From positions 724,001 through 788,000 of the forward strand of contig NZ_CP060404.1 of the NCBI RefSeq assembly GCF_014295035.1: a stretch of 64,000 nt of DNA. The letters are read 5' to 3'. Shown here piece after piece: positions 25,998-33,845 of this stretch. Source of the stretch: Streptomyces buecherae (GTDB taxonomy: Bacteria; Actinomycetota; Actinomycetes; Streptomycetales; Streptomycetaceae). The translations under genes were made by a program, and so were the position numbers. The notes below the pieces were generated by a model. It had not been told where the DNA came from, did not search any database, and was given only the letters and a program-made list of their open reading frames with translations. Position 1 is the first letter of the stretch; every line of letters begins with the position of its first letter.

Positions 25998-26954
25998 TCA
26001 CCCAGCCGTTTCCGGCTGGCCGCGCAGGTAGCCGCCCATGGTGCGGAAGTAGTCGGTCGCCGCCAACTCCGTACCGTCCTCGGTGCGTACGCGCCTGACC
26101 AGCAGCCCACGGCTGCGCCCACGGCGGGCCTCGGAACCGGCCACGATGACCACGCCGTCGCCCTCCTTGATGAAGATCCGCCCCGGCGTGCCGCCGTAGG
26201 CGCCCTTGGAGAGCCCCGCGGAGACGATACGCAGCCGCTGCCCCCGGTGGTAGGTGAAGGCGTTGGGGTACGGGTCGGACTGGGCGCGCACCAACCGCTC
26301 CAGGTCCTCGGCCGGCCAACTCCAGTCGATCCGGCTGTCCTCGAGGGCCCGCTTGTGGAAGAAGCTGGCCTTCGAGGGGTCCTGTGGCGTCCACTCCGCC
26401 TTGCCCGACTCGATGAGTTCGAGGGCCTCGGTGACGATCGGGGCGATCAGGTCCACCGTGGCGTGGAAGAGGTCGGTGGCGGTGTCGGTGGGGCCCACCG
26501 GCACGGAGCGTTGGAGCAGGATGTCGCCGGCGTCCAGGGTGGCGTCCATCCGGTGCGCGGTGACGCCCACCTCGGGCTCGCCGTTGATGAGCGCCCAGAT
26601 GATCGGCGAGAAGCCGGCGTAGCTGGGCAGCAGCGAGTCGTGCACGTTCAGGGTGCCGTGCCGGGGCAGGTCGAAGATCTCCGGCGGTATCCAGGTGCGC
26701 CAGTTGTTGGCGACGATCAGGTCGGGGGCGCTCTCGCCGAGGGTCTCGACCAGTTCGGCGTCGGGCCGGTTGGCCAGCACGACGGGGACGCCGTGCTCGG
26801 CCGCCAGGTCGGCCACCGAGTCGTCCCACACCTTCTCGTAGACGTGGTCGCTCTTGGGGTGGGTCACCACCAGGCATACCTCGTGCCCCGAATCCAGCAG
26901 CGCACGCAGCGTGCGGTGCCCCCAGGTCTGGTAGCCGAACATGGCGATCCGCAT
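25998..26954 (-). CDS. N5-hydroxyornithine formyltransferase (CchA-like, formyl-THF dependent)
   Basis: A 318-aa protein of the methionyl-tRNA formyltransferase fold. The catalytic region is visible as ANNWRTW followed by LNVHDSLLPSYAGFSPI (residues about 85-120), with the Asn, His and Asp used by formyl-tetrahydrofolate transferases. The C-terminal half has a second small domain. It is too divergent and in the wrong context for tRNA formylation. In coelichelin-type pathways the homologue CchA formylates N5-hydroxyornithine made by the CchB monooxygenase, which is exactly the divergently transcribed neighbour here. It is the first gene of a leftward unit with the two permeases, reading away from the iron box at 27042. 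Confidence 0.9.
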   Translation of the reverse strand: MRIAMFGYQTWGHRTLRALLDSGHEVCLVVTHPKSDHVYEKVWDDSVADLAAEHGVPVVLANRPDAELVETLGESAPDLIVANNWRTWIPPEIFDLPRHGTLNVHDSLLPSYAGFSPIIWALINGEPEVGVTAHRMDATLDAGDILLQRSVPVGPTDTATDLFHATVDLIAPIVTEALELIESGKAEWTPQDPSKASFFHKRALEDSRIDWSWPAEDLERLVRAQSDPYPNAFTYHRGQRLRIVSAGLSKGAYGGTPGRIFIKEGDGVVIVAGSEARRGRSRGLLVRRVRTEDGTELAATDYFRTMGGYLRGQPETAG

Positions 26955-27041
26955 ACAGCAGCTCCCTTGGAGTTGGATGACGCTCCGTCATACGCCAGCC
27001 GGGATGGTGTGACCTGAACGAGCCACACCGTCGTTGCAAGG

Positions 27042-27060
27042 CAAGGCTAACCTTACCTAG
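27042..27060. promoter_or_regulatory. Iron box between divergent hydroxamate genes
   Basis: CAAGGCTAACCTTACCTAG, whose complement CTAGGTAAGGTTAGCCTTG matches the iron-box consensus at most positions. It lies in the 136-bp region between the formyltransferase (leftward) and the N-monooxygenase (rightward), so one operator could repress both. It is the second such site in the window; the other precedes MbtH. Confidence 0.87.
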
Positions 27061-27090
27061 GATTGCCCCGGCTAGGGAGGCGATGCTGCG

Positions 27091-28413
27091 TTGAACCATG
27101 TCAGCCGCGACACGGAAACCATCTATGACCTGCTAGGAATCGGCTTTGGGCCGTCCAACCTGGCGCTCGCCATCGCGATTGAGGAGCACAACACTCACGC
27201 CGGGACCCAGGACCACATCCGCGCCCGATTCCTCGAGAAACAGGCCACGTTCGGCTGGCACCGGGGGATGCTCATCGACGACGCGACCATGCAGGTGTCC
27301 TTTCCCAAGGACCTGGTCACGATGCGGGACCCCACCAGCGACTACAGCTTCCTGTACTACCTCAAGGAACAGGGACGCCTGGTCGACTTCCTCAACCAGA
27401 AGACGCTCTTCCCGCTCCGCATCGAGTTCCACGACTACTTCGAGTGGGCGGCCGGCCGGCTGGCCCCCCTGGTGGACTACTCGGCCGAGGTGGTCGCGGT
27501 GACGCCGGTGACGGTCGACGGCGAGGTGCGCTACTTCGACGTGACCAGCCGCGAGGGCGACGCCCTGCACGTGCGGCGCGCCCGCGACATCTGCCTGGCC
27601 ACCGGCATGCGCCACCGCCTGCCGGAGGGCGCGCCGCTCTCGGACCGCGTGCTGCACAACCGCGATCTGGTGCCCCGGGTCACCGAGTTGACGGGCCAGC
27701 CGCTGCACCGCGTCGTCGTGCTCGGCGCCGGCCAGTCCGCCGCCGAGACCGTGGGCTACCTGCACCGCGCCTTCCCCGAGGCGGAGGTGTGCGCGGTGTT
27801 CGCCAAGTACGGCTACACGCCGGCCGATGACAGCCCGTTCGCCAACCGGATCTTCGACCCGGAGGCGGTGGACGCCTACTACCAGGCGCCGACCGAGGTG
27901 AAGGAGTCCCTGCTCGGCTACCACCGCAGCACCAACTACTCAGCCGTCGACATCGAGTTGATCGAGGCCCTCTACCGCACCCAGTACCAGGAGCGGGTCC
28001 AGGGCAAGGAGCGGCTGCGGATGCTGAACGTGTCCCGGCTGCGCTCCGTGGAGTCCGACGCCGACGGCCTGCGCGTGACCGTGGAGTTCCTGCCCACCGG
28101 CGAGCAACAGGTGCTCGAGGCCGACCTGTTGGTGTACGCCACGGGGTACCAGCCGCCGGACCCCGGCCCGCTGCTCGGCGAGGCGGGCGCGCTGTGCCTG
28201 CGCGACGAGCGGGGCGAGCTGAGCGTCACCCGCGACCACCGGGTGGCCGTCGCCGATCACGTGACGGCGGGCATCTACCTCCAGGGCTCCACCGAACACA
28301 CCCACGGCATCACCTCCACCCTGCTGTCCCACACGGCCGTCAGGGTGGGCGAGATACGCGACTCGCTCCTCAGCCGCCGCCACCGACCAGAGCCGTCCAG
28401 GCCCCGCGTCTGA
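27091..28413 (+). CDS. L-ornithine/L-lysine N-monooxygenase (CchB-like)
   Basis: A 440-aa flavin-dependent N-hydroxylating monooxygenase. Motifs in order: FAD-binding GIGFGPSNLALAIA (about 17-30), NADPH-binding VLGAGQSAAETVGYLH (about 210-225), and the C-terminal DLLVYATGYQPPDP. It should convert L-ornithine to N5-hydroxyornithine using FAD, NADPH and O2, supplying the substrate for the neighbouring formyltransferase. The start is TTG at 27091 with GGGAGG ten bases upstream; the nearby ATG at 27083 hits a stop within four codons, so the rare TTG start is the best reading. Transcribed away from the iron box. Confidence 0.93.
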   Translation: MNHVSRDTETIYDLLGIGFGPSNLALAIAIEEHNTHAGTQDHIRARFLEKQATFGWHRGMLIDDATMQVSFPKDLVTMRDPTSDYSFLYYLKEQGRLVDFLNQKTLFPLRIEFHDYFEWAAGRLAPLVDYSAEVVAVTPVTVDGEVRYFDVTSREGDALHVRRARDICLATGMRHRLPEGAPLSDRVLHNRDLVPRVTELTGQPLHRVVVLGAGQSAAETVGYLHRAFPEAEVCAVFAKYGYTPADDSPFANRIFDPEAVDAYYQAPTEVKESLLGYHRSTNYSAVDIELIEALYRTQYQERVQGKERLRMLNVSRLRSVESDADGLRVTVEFLPTGEQQVLEADLLVYATGYQPPDPGPLLGEAGALCLRDERGELSVTRDHRVAVADHVTAGIYLQGSTEHTHGITSTLLSHTAVRVGEIRDSLLSRRHRPEPSRPRV

Positions 28414-28726
28414 CCCACCCCCAACCCCCACCGTCCGCCGCTCGCCGTACGACCGAACGGCGACACCCCACGCGGCCCGGCGCGCCCCACGCCCCTCCCC
28501 CACCAGAGAGGAGGCGGGGCGCGCCGACCCCAACACGCCTTTCCCGTGCGCCACTTGCCCGCACCGACCGGCAGGCCGCCGCACGCGGGGCTGCCCCCGT
28601 CCCACCCCACCACCGCCGTACGGTTTCGTCGGTCGGCGTACGGGGCAGGGCCCGCGCGGGCGCCCGCCGCGCCCGCGACCCGGCGCGCGCCCCGGCGGCG
28701 CCCCACCCCCAGCGAAGGCGAGCGAC
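28414..28726. other. Non-coding gap
   Basis: 313 bases of C-rich sequence between the monooxygenase and the amidohydrolase. It has no credible reading frame, no iron-box-like sequence and no strong hairpin that I can see. The last 30 bases contain the AGCGAAGGCGAGCGAC leader of the amidohydrolase with a weak SD. Confidence 0.5.
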
Positions 28727-30313
28727 ATGCTCGATCTCCGGCTCACCAACGGCACCTTCCACACCATGGACCGCTCCCGCCCCCGGGCTCGGTCGCTGGG
28801 CGTCTGGCGGGGCCGGATCGTCGGCGTGGACGAGGCGATCGCCGGCCTGCCCGCCGCGCACGAGGTGGACCTCGCCGGCGCCACCGTGCTGCCGGCCTTC
28901 ATCGACGCGCACGTCCACCTCGCCTGGACCGGCCTGGCCGCCCGCGCCACCAGCGTCGCGGGCCAACGCGACGCGGCCTCCGTCCTGGCCGTCATCCGCC
29001 GGGCCGCCGCGCACGCGCCGCCCGACGCCTGGGTCGACGTCGCCGACTACGACCAGCGCCCACTCGGCCGGGACCTGACCGCCGCCGAACTGGACGAGGC
29101 GGGCGGCGGGCGAAAGGTCCTGGTCGCCCACCGCTCGGGGCACGCGTGCGTCGTGAGCAGCGCCGTGCTGGCGCTGCTGCCGCCCGGCACGGAGCACCGC
29201 GACGGGCTGCTCGCGGAGAGCGGCATGGCGGCGGCGCGCGCCGCGCGGATGCCGTACTCGCTCGCGGAGTTGACCGACGCGATCGAGAGCGCCGGCCGCG
29301 CCTGTCTGACCGAGGGCATCACCGCCGCCGCCGAGGCCGGCATCGGCGGCGGCCTGATCGCGCACAGCGCCATCGAACTCGCCGCCTACCAGCGCGCCCG
29401 CGACGCCGGCCGGCTGCCGCTGCGCATGCGGCTGATGGTCGCCGCCGACCTGCTACGCGAGGTGGCCGCCCATCCCGACGACGGGCTGCGCCACGGCATC
29501 GACCTGGGCCTGCGCACCGGGCTCGGCGACGACCGGCTGGCCATCGGCGCGCTCAAGGTCTTCACCGACGGCGGGATGATGCCGCGCACGGCCGCGCTGA
29601 CGAAGCCGTACGTCGGGCTCGACCACGGCGGCGCGCTGTTCGCCGATCCGGCCGAACTGACGGCGACCATCGTGGCCGGGCACCTGGCCGACTGGCAGCT
29701 CGCGATCCACGCCATCGGCGACCGTGCCGTGGACGTGGCCCTGTCCGCACTGGCCGAGGCCCAGCGGCTCAGGCCGCGCCCGGGGGCCCGGCACCGCGTC
29801 GAGCACGCCGGCCTCGTGCGGCCCGACCAACTCCCGCGCCTGGCCCGCAGCGGGGCGACCGTGGTCGTCCAACCCGCCTTCCTGTGGAGCTTCGGCGACG
29901 ACTACGCACAGCTCATGGGCGCCGACCGGGCTGACTGGCTCTACCGTGGCCGTGCCTTCCGGACGCACGGCATCCCCCTCGCCGGCAGCTCCGACCGCCC
30001 CGTGGCCGTGGGCGCCCCGCTGCGGGCCATCCAGTTCATGGGCGAGCGCCGGTCCCACTCGGGCCGGGTGATCGGCCCGGACGAGGGCCTCTCGGTCGAC
30101 GAGGCCCTGCGCGCCTACACGATCGACGCGGCCCGCGCCTGCCACTGGGAACACGCGCTGGGCAGCCTCACCCCCGGCAACCACGCCGACCTCGTCGTCC
30201 TCTCTGACGACCCACACCGGGTCGCCCCGTCACGGATCGGCGCCATCGAGGTAGTGACCACGTTCTCGGCGGGCGTGCCGGTGTACGGCGGGGCCGGGCT
30301 GGGGCTGGGGTGA
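28727..30313 (+). CDS. Metal-dependent amidohydrolase, family 3 (YtcJ-like)
   Basis: A 528-aa amidohydrolase-3 family enzyme. Metal-binding and catalytic features visible are DAHVHLAW (HxH, about 60-67), KVFTDGG with the lysine that is normally carbamylated (about 283-289), HAIGDRAVD (about 328), RVEHAGL (about 352) and AGSSDRP near the C-terminus. The family hydrolyses amide, carbamate or cyclic amide bonds; the substrate cannot be read from sequence. It follows the siderophore monooxygenase on the same strand but 313 bp away and without an iron box, so a role in siderophore chemistry is unproven. A strong hairpin lies 57 bp after the stop. Confidence 0.88.
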   Translation: MLDLRLTNGTFHTMDRSRPRARSLGVWRGRIVGVDEAIAGLPAAHEVDLAGATVLPAFIDAHVHLAWTGLAARATSVAGQRDAASVLAVIRRAAAHAPPDAWVDVADYDQRPLGRDLTAAELDEAGGGRKVLVAHRSGHACVVSSAVLALLPPGTEHRDGLLAESGMAAARAARMPYSLAELTDAIESAGRACLTEGITAAAEAGIGGGLIAHSAIELAAYQRARDAGRLPLRMRLMVAADLLREVAAHPDDGLRHGIDLGLRTGLGDDRLAIGALKVFTDGGMMPRTAALTKPYVGLDHGGALFADPAELTATIVAGHLADWQLAIHAIGDRAVDVALSALAEAQRLRPRPGARHRVEHAGLVRPDQLPRLARSGATVVVQPAFLWSFGDDYAQLMGADRADWLYRGRAFRTHGIPLAGSSDRPVAVGAPLRAIQFMGERRSHSGRVIGPDEGLSVDEALRAYTIDAARACHWEHALGSLTPGNHADLVVLSDDPHRVAPSRIGAIEVVTTFSAGVPVYGGAGLGLG

Positions 30314-30700
30314 GGGCGCGGGCCTGGCCCATCGAGGAAGCTCACGTCGACACCTCTTGCCTCGCCGCCCTTCGGCGGGGTGACGGTTTACCGGAGCACC
30401 CCGCCGAAACCCCGCTCTCGCTGGCCTGAGCAGCACCTGTTGGCGGCGCGGCCGACGACGAACCCGGCATGCTCAGCCCAGGGTGGAGACCGACCAACCG
30501 CACGCTGTCGCGGGTGCGTGCACGCTTCTCGCCCCATGACTTCCTCGTGCAACAACCTGTCGTCTTGCGCCGCCGGTCGGTTTCTGACTTCACGCTTCGG
30601 GCCAATGCGACTAGCGTCGCCCACGAGTCATGCGAACGCTGTCACTCGCACGCCGCTTTTCTCGGGTGCGTCCAGTGACCGTGGAAGGACACGAGCACAC
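30314..30700. other. Gap containing terminator, no gene
   Basis: Between the amidohydrolase and the small membrane protein. It holds the 30371-30408 hairpin and a stretch of mixed composition whose open frames (both strands) lack protein-like composition and RBSs. GC falls here relative to the sequence to the left, marking the left edge of the atypical segment. Confidence 0.5.
30371..30408. terminator. Strong hairpin terminator
   Basis: A perfect 12-bp inverted repeat, TTCGGCGGGGTG at 30371-30382 and its complement at 30397-30408. The 14-base loop itself contains CGGTTTACCG. There is no T-tract, as is common for Streptomyces terminators. It lies 57 bp after the amidohydrolase stop. Confidence 0.7.
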
Positions 30701-30886
30701 ATGGCAACCTCGTTACTCGCGCCGCCACCGCCCTCGGGGCAGGTCCTCAAACCCCGTACCGCCCTTATCCATTTTCTCGTCATCACGCTCGGGAGGCTGC
30801 TCAGCGCCTTGACCGTGCTGGCCGGCGCCACCGTGACACTGGCAGTCACCGTTGCCCGCGCCGTGCTGCTCCGGGACACGCATTAA
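30701..30886 (+). CDS. Small single-pass membrane protein, 61 aa
   Basis: ATG at 30701 is preceded by GGAAGGAC about a dozen bases upstream. The encoded protein begins with a Pro-rich segment (LLAPPPPSGQVLKP) followed by a hydrophobic stretch of about 27 residues (IHFLVITLGRLL..., ending near AVTVARAVLL) and a short charged tail. I do not recognise a family. It lies at the left edge of the lower-GC gene cluster and on the same strand. A longer in-frame extension upstream is open but its composition is unlike protein. It could be a membrane accessory peptide of the cluster or a stand-alone small protein. Confidence 0.4.
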   Translation: MATSLLAPPPPSGQVLKPRTALIHFLVITLGRLLSALTVLAGATVTLAVTVARAVLLRDTH

Positions 30887-31389
30887 CAGCCTTCTCCTTT
30901 CCTGCGTGCCCGGGCCCGGGCACCGAAGGCGCCCTCCTCTCCGGTCGCGTTCCCGCGAGCGCGCAGGGCAGCGGGAAATCGGAAGCCTCGGTACCGCGAA
31001 ACTCGACCAACTTGCCGCCGATGTCGAGGGCAACGACGAGGGGATCCAGGACCTACTACACGCCATTGACGAGTTCACATAGTCGACGGCCGCCCCGTGC
31101 ACGACTGACACGATCAGGGCGACATCAGGCATTCAGGCTCAGTGGCGCGTGACGAATGGCCGAACACGCCTCCTCATGGGAACCGTCATCCAGAGCTGAT
31201 CTGCGGTGTTGTTGATGCGCCGGGAGGTCATCGAGGCCAACAGCAAACCGGTGCCCCGAACCAGCAGGACTGACCATCTGTCCGTGACGCATTCGATCCC
31301 CTCTCAGCGACGTGAATCACGCCGCTAGACGAGTGCGCCCGAAACCGGGCGCTTTGCCCGTGAGACGCTGGCGTAAATTGTCACCACGC
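30887..31389. other. Gap with possible acidic gene fragment (30972-31082)
   Basis: About 500 bases without a convincing gene. One reading at 30972-31082 ends in an amphipathic acidic stretch (GTAKLDQLAADVEGNDEGIQ and a short tail ending AIDEFT). It looks like the C-terminus of a real protein, but upstream in the same frame it dissolves into Arg/Pro-rich sequence with no start or RBS. It may be the relic of a lost gene or an unrecognised small peptide gene. Nothing else stands out before the promoter at 31390. Confidence 0.3.
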
Positions 31390-31420
31390 GTTTACCACCG
31401 TAAGTTTTTACTGGTAGGCT
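31390..31420 (+). promoter_or_regulatory. Promoter with overlapping inverted-repeat operator (KAS III gene)
   Basis: TTTACC (31391-31396) and TAGGCT (31415-31420) are 18 bases apart, a reasonable HrdB-type -35/-10 pair. GTTTACCACC at 31390-31399 is the exact reverse complement of GGTGGTAAAC found at 37512 beside the CGNR regulator. TACCA (31393) and TGGTA (31412) form an inverted repeat spanning the promoter. I infer binding of the same repressor at both places. Confidence 0.5.
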
Positions 31421-31457
31421 TTTTGCATCGATGACTTTCCTACCAAGGGGTAGACGC

Positions 31458-33080
31458 GTGCCAGTCGGGATTGTTTCTGTCTCCGGGTACCTACCGAAAA
31501 GGGTGATCAGCAACTCCGAGATCGCCAATGAGACCGGAGTGAGCGAGGAGTGGATCGAAAGCCGGACCGGCATTCTTGAGCGACGGTACGCGGCAGACGA
31601 GCTCGCGACGTCTGACCTCGCCGTTCGCGCTGCCGAACCCCTCCTGCGAGACGATTCGGTGCGGCAGGACGTAGGGGCGGTCATCGTGGCCACCGCCACG
31701 CCGGATCAGCCGCAACCCGCGACAGCCAGCTTCGTCCAGTCGGGCCTGCGCCTCCCGCCGATCCCCGCCTTCGACGTCAATGCGGTCTGCTCGGGTTTCC
31801 TTTACGCGCTGTCGGTGGGTGAAGGGCTGATGTCCGCGCACTGCATCACAGGGCATGCACTGATCATCGGTTCGGACAAGTTCTCCTCGATCATGGACAA
31901 GGCCGATCCACGCACCGTCAGCCTTTTCGGTGATGGCGCGGGAGCAGTTCTCCTGGGGCAGGTCCCCGACGGCTACGGGATCCAGGGACGGTCCTTGATC
32001 GCGGATGGCTCCGCATCGCAGTTCGTGCGGGTCGAGGGCGGTGGGTCACGTTCCCCTCTTGATGCCGAGGCTATCGCGTCAGGTGGTCGGTTCTTTCGGA
32101 TGGAGGGTCGTGCCGTCAAGGAATGGGCGCTGCAGTTCGTCCCGAAGGCTGTACACGAGGCGTTACTCCAGGCCGGCTTGTCGATAGGCGATCTGGACCG
32201 GGTCGTCTTCCATCAGGGCAATACCCGCATGGTGCAGTCGCTCGCTGCGGAGCTGGGAATACCGACAGAGAAAGTCGCGTTGACCGCACCTCTTTGGGGA
32301 AACACCGCAGCGGCCTCGATTCCTTTGACTCTCGCCGGCGAGAACGATCGGCGTCGGCTGCGCCGCGGCGAGCGGGTTCTTCTGGCATCGGTCGGCGGCG
32401 GGATGACCGCCGCGGCCATGGGTTCTGAACCACTCAGAAGATCGTTACGGACATCGCTTTTCCGTCGCTATAGGAGGTCACCTTGTGTTGCCTGTTGTCA
32501 GCCGCGCATCCGGAGTTTTCGTGTTCGACACCGAGGGCAGGGAATATCTGGACGGTTGTTCCGGAGCCATCAACGTCAACCTGGGTCACGGTCTGCCGGA
32601 CATCACCCAGCGCATGCACGAGCAGTTAGACCGAGTGAATTTCGTCTACCGCACCCAGTTCCGGTCACAGCCCCTGCTGGAGCTCACCGAGAGACTGGTG
32701 GATCTCGCCCCCGGGGATCTGAACCACGTGGAGTTCACCAACTCCGGTTCGGAGGGGATCGAGATGGCGCTCCGTCTCGTCACGCTCTTACACGCGCGCA
32801 AGCACAATCCGCTGAAGTGTGTCGTCCTGACCGAGGAGCCGAGCTACCACGGGATGACGGCCGGCGCACTGGGAGCGTCAGGGCATCCGCTGCGCAGGAA
32901 GGATCTACAGTCCCTGCTCGCCAACCAGGCGACCGTCACGCGGGTACGACCGAAGAACGGTGCTCTGCGAGCGAGCGTGGAGGACTGGCAAGAGGCAGTC
33001 GACAGGATCGGCCCCGCCCGGCTGGGAGCGGTGATCATCGAGCCAGTGGGCGGTGCGGCGAGTGGTGCGGCTCCCTGTGA
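31458..33080 (+). CDS. 3-oxoacyl-ACP synthase III (KAS III)-like enzyme, with abnormal run-on
   Basis: Residues 1 to about 325 are a complete KAS III: catalytic Cys111 (NAVCSGF), His252 (FHQGN) and Asn282 (WGNTAA) are all present, with the terminal GGGMTAAAM glycine-rich strand. It should form a C-C bond between an acyl-CoA starter and a malonyl thioester, or act as an acyltransferase as some pathway homologues do. The start is GTG 31458 with AAGGGG seven bases upstream; ATG 31431 has no RBS. The family normally ends about ten residues after GGGMTAAAM, but here no stop occurs. The frame continues for over 200 residues through the RBS and 5' half of the aminotransferase gene, giving Arg/Ser-rich nonsense-like sequence. 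One inserted base near 32415 would give a stop at 32426, so a frameshift (biological or sequencing) is likely. Confidence 0.8.
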   Translation: MPVGIVSVSGYLPKRVISNSEIANETGVSEEWIESRTGILERRYAADELATSDLAVRAAEPLLRDDSVRQDVGAVIVATATPDQPQPATASFVQSGLRLPPIPAFDVNAVCSGFLYALSVGEGLMSAHCITGHALIIGSDKFSSIMDKADPRTVSLFGDGAGAVLLGQVPDGYGIQGRSLIADGSASQFVRVEGGGSRSPLDAEAIASGGRFFRMEGRAVKEWALQFVPKAVHEALLQAGLSIGDLDRVVFHQGNTRMVQSLAAELGIPTEKVALTAPLWGNTAAASIPLTLAGENDRRRLRRGERVLLASVGGGMTAAAMGSEPLRRSLRTSLFRRYRRSPCVACCQPRIRSFRVRHRGQGISGRLFRSHQRQPGSRSAGHHPAHARAVRPSEFRLPHPVPVTAPAGAHRETGGSRPRGSEPRGVHQLRFGGDRDGAPSRHALTRAQAQSAEVCRPDRGAELPRDDGRRTGSVRASAAQEGSTVPARQPGDRHAGTTEERCSASERGGLARGSRQDRPRPAGSGDHRASGRCGEWCGSL

Positions 33081-33732
33081 CCCGGAGGTGCTGCGCTTTC
33101 TCCGCCATGCGGCGGACGAGCGGCGGTTCGTGCTGGTGGCCGACGAGGTCATGACCGGGATGGGTCGCACCGGCCGCTGGTTCGGGTGTGACCACGCCGG
33201 CATCACCCCCGACGTGATGGTGCTGGGGAAGGGGATATCCGCTGGCTACGCGGCGATCTCCGCGGTGCTGATATCCGACAGGATCGTGCGGGCTTTGGAC
33301 CGGCCGGTCAGCTCGTTGGTCTTCGGTCACACCATGGCGGGCGCGCCGCTCGCCGCGGCAGCGGCGCTGGCCGTCACCGAGTACCTGGTGACCCATGACC
33401 TGGCGGCGCGTGCCGCGGTGGCCGGTGAGCACCTGGCTGGCCTGCTGAAGCGGCTTTGCCAACGTCATCCGTTGGTGAAGGACGTCCGGGGCACCGGTCT
33501 TCAGAGGGGGCTGGGACTGCATGGCGATCCGGAGCGTTTTCCGGGCATCAGCCTGGACCTGACCGAGGCCGCGCGCGCCAAGGGGCTGTTGGTGTATCCC
33601 GCGGGCTGCACTCCGGTCACGGAGTCCGTACTCATCGCCCCGCCTCTGAGGAGCACCGACGCGGAACTCGACGAACTGGCTCGTCGGCTCGACGGCGCAC
33701 TGTCGTGCCTCTCGCCGACCCCGGTCTCCTGA
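32485..33732 (+). CDS. Class III PLP-dependent aminotransferase
   Basis: A 415-aa fold-type I aminotransferase of class III (ornithine/beta-alanine/acetylornithine-like). Motifs: DTEGREYLDG near the N-terminus, NSGSEGIEMALRL (cofactor phosphate binding), SYHGMTAGALG, LVADEVMTGMGRTGR with the Asp that contacts the PLP ring, and VLGKGISAGY with the Schiff-base lysine. The start is GTG at 32485 with an excellent AGGAGG seven bases upstream. It follows the KAS III gene in another frame, and the two readings overlap because of the KAS run-on. In context it could aminate a keto or aldehyde product of the KAS III step to give an amino acid for the ATP-grasp ligase. That order is my inference. Confidence 0.92.
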   Translation: MLPVVSRASGVFVFDTEGREYLDGCSGAINVNLGHGLPDITQRMHEQLDRVNFVYRTQFRSQPLLELTERLVDLAPGDLNHVEFTNSGSEGIEMALRLVTLLHARKHNPLKCVVLTEEPSYHGMTAGALGASGHPLRRKDLQSLLANQATVTRVRPKNGALRASVEDWQEAVDRIGPARLGAVIIEPVGGAASGAAPCDPEVLRFLRHAADERRFVLVADEVMTGMGRTGRWFGCDHAGITPDVMVLGKGISAGYAAISAVLISDRIVRALDRPVSSLVFGHTMAGAPLAAAAALAVTEYLVTHDLAARAAVAGEHLAGLLKRLCQRHPLVKDVRGTGLQRGLGLHGDPERFPGISLDLTEAARAKGLLVYPAGCTPVTESVLIAPPLRSTDAELDELARRLDGALSCLSPTPVS

Positions 33733-33845
33733 CCCCCGTCTCCTGACGCCGGTCGCGTCCGTCTGCCGGCGTCCTTCCCCCGTGCCCCGCCCCTCCTCGC
33801 CCGGCACACCCACGTCCGAACCTCACAACGACCAAGGACACGCAC

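Noticed and set aside
31214..31327. 37-codon reading frame in the gap before the KAS III promoter
   Set aside because: No RBS, Arg/Ser-rich, no recognisable motif and no conserved context visible from sequence alone.
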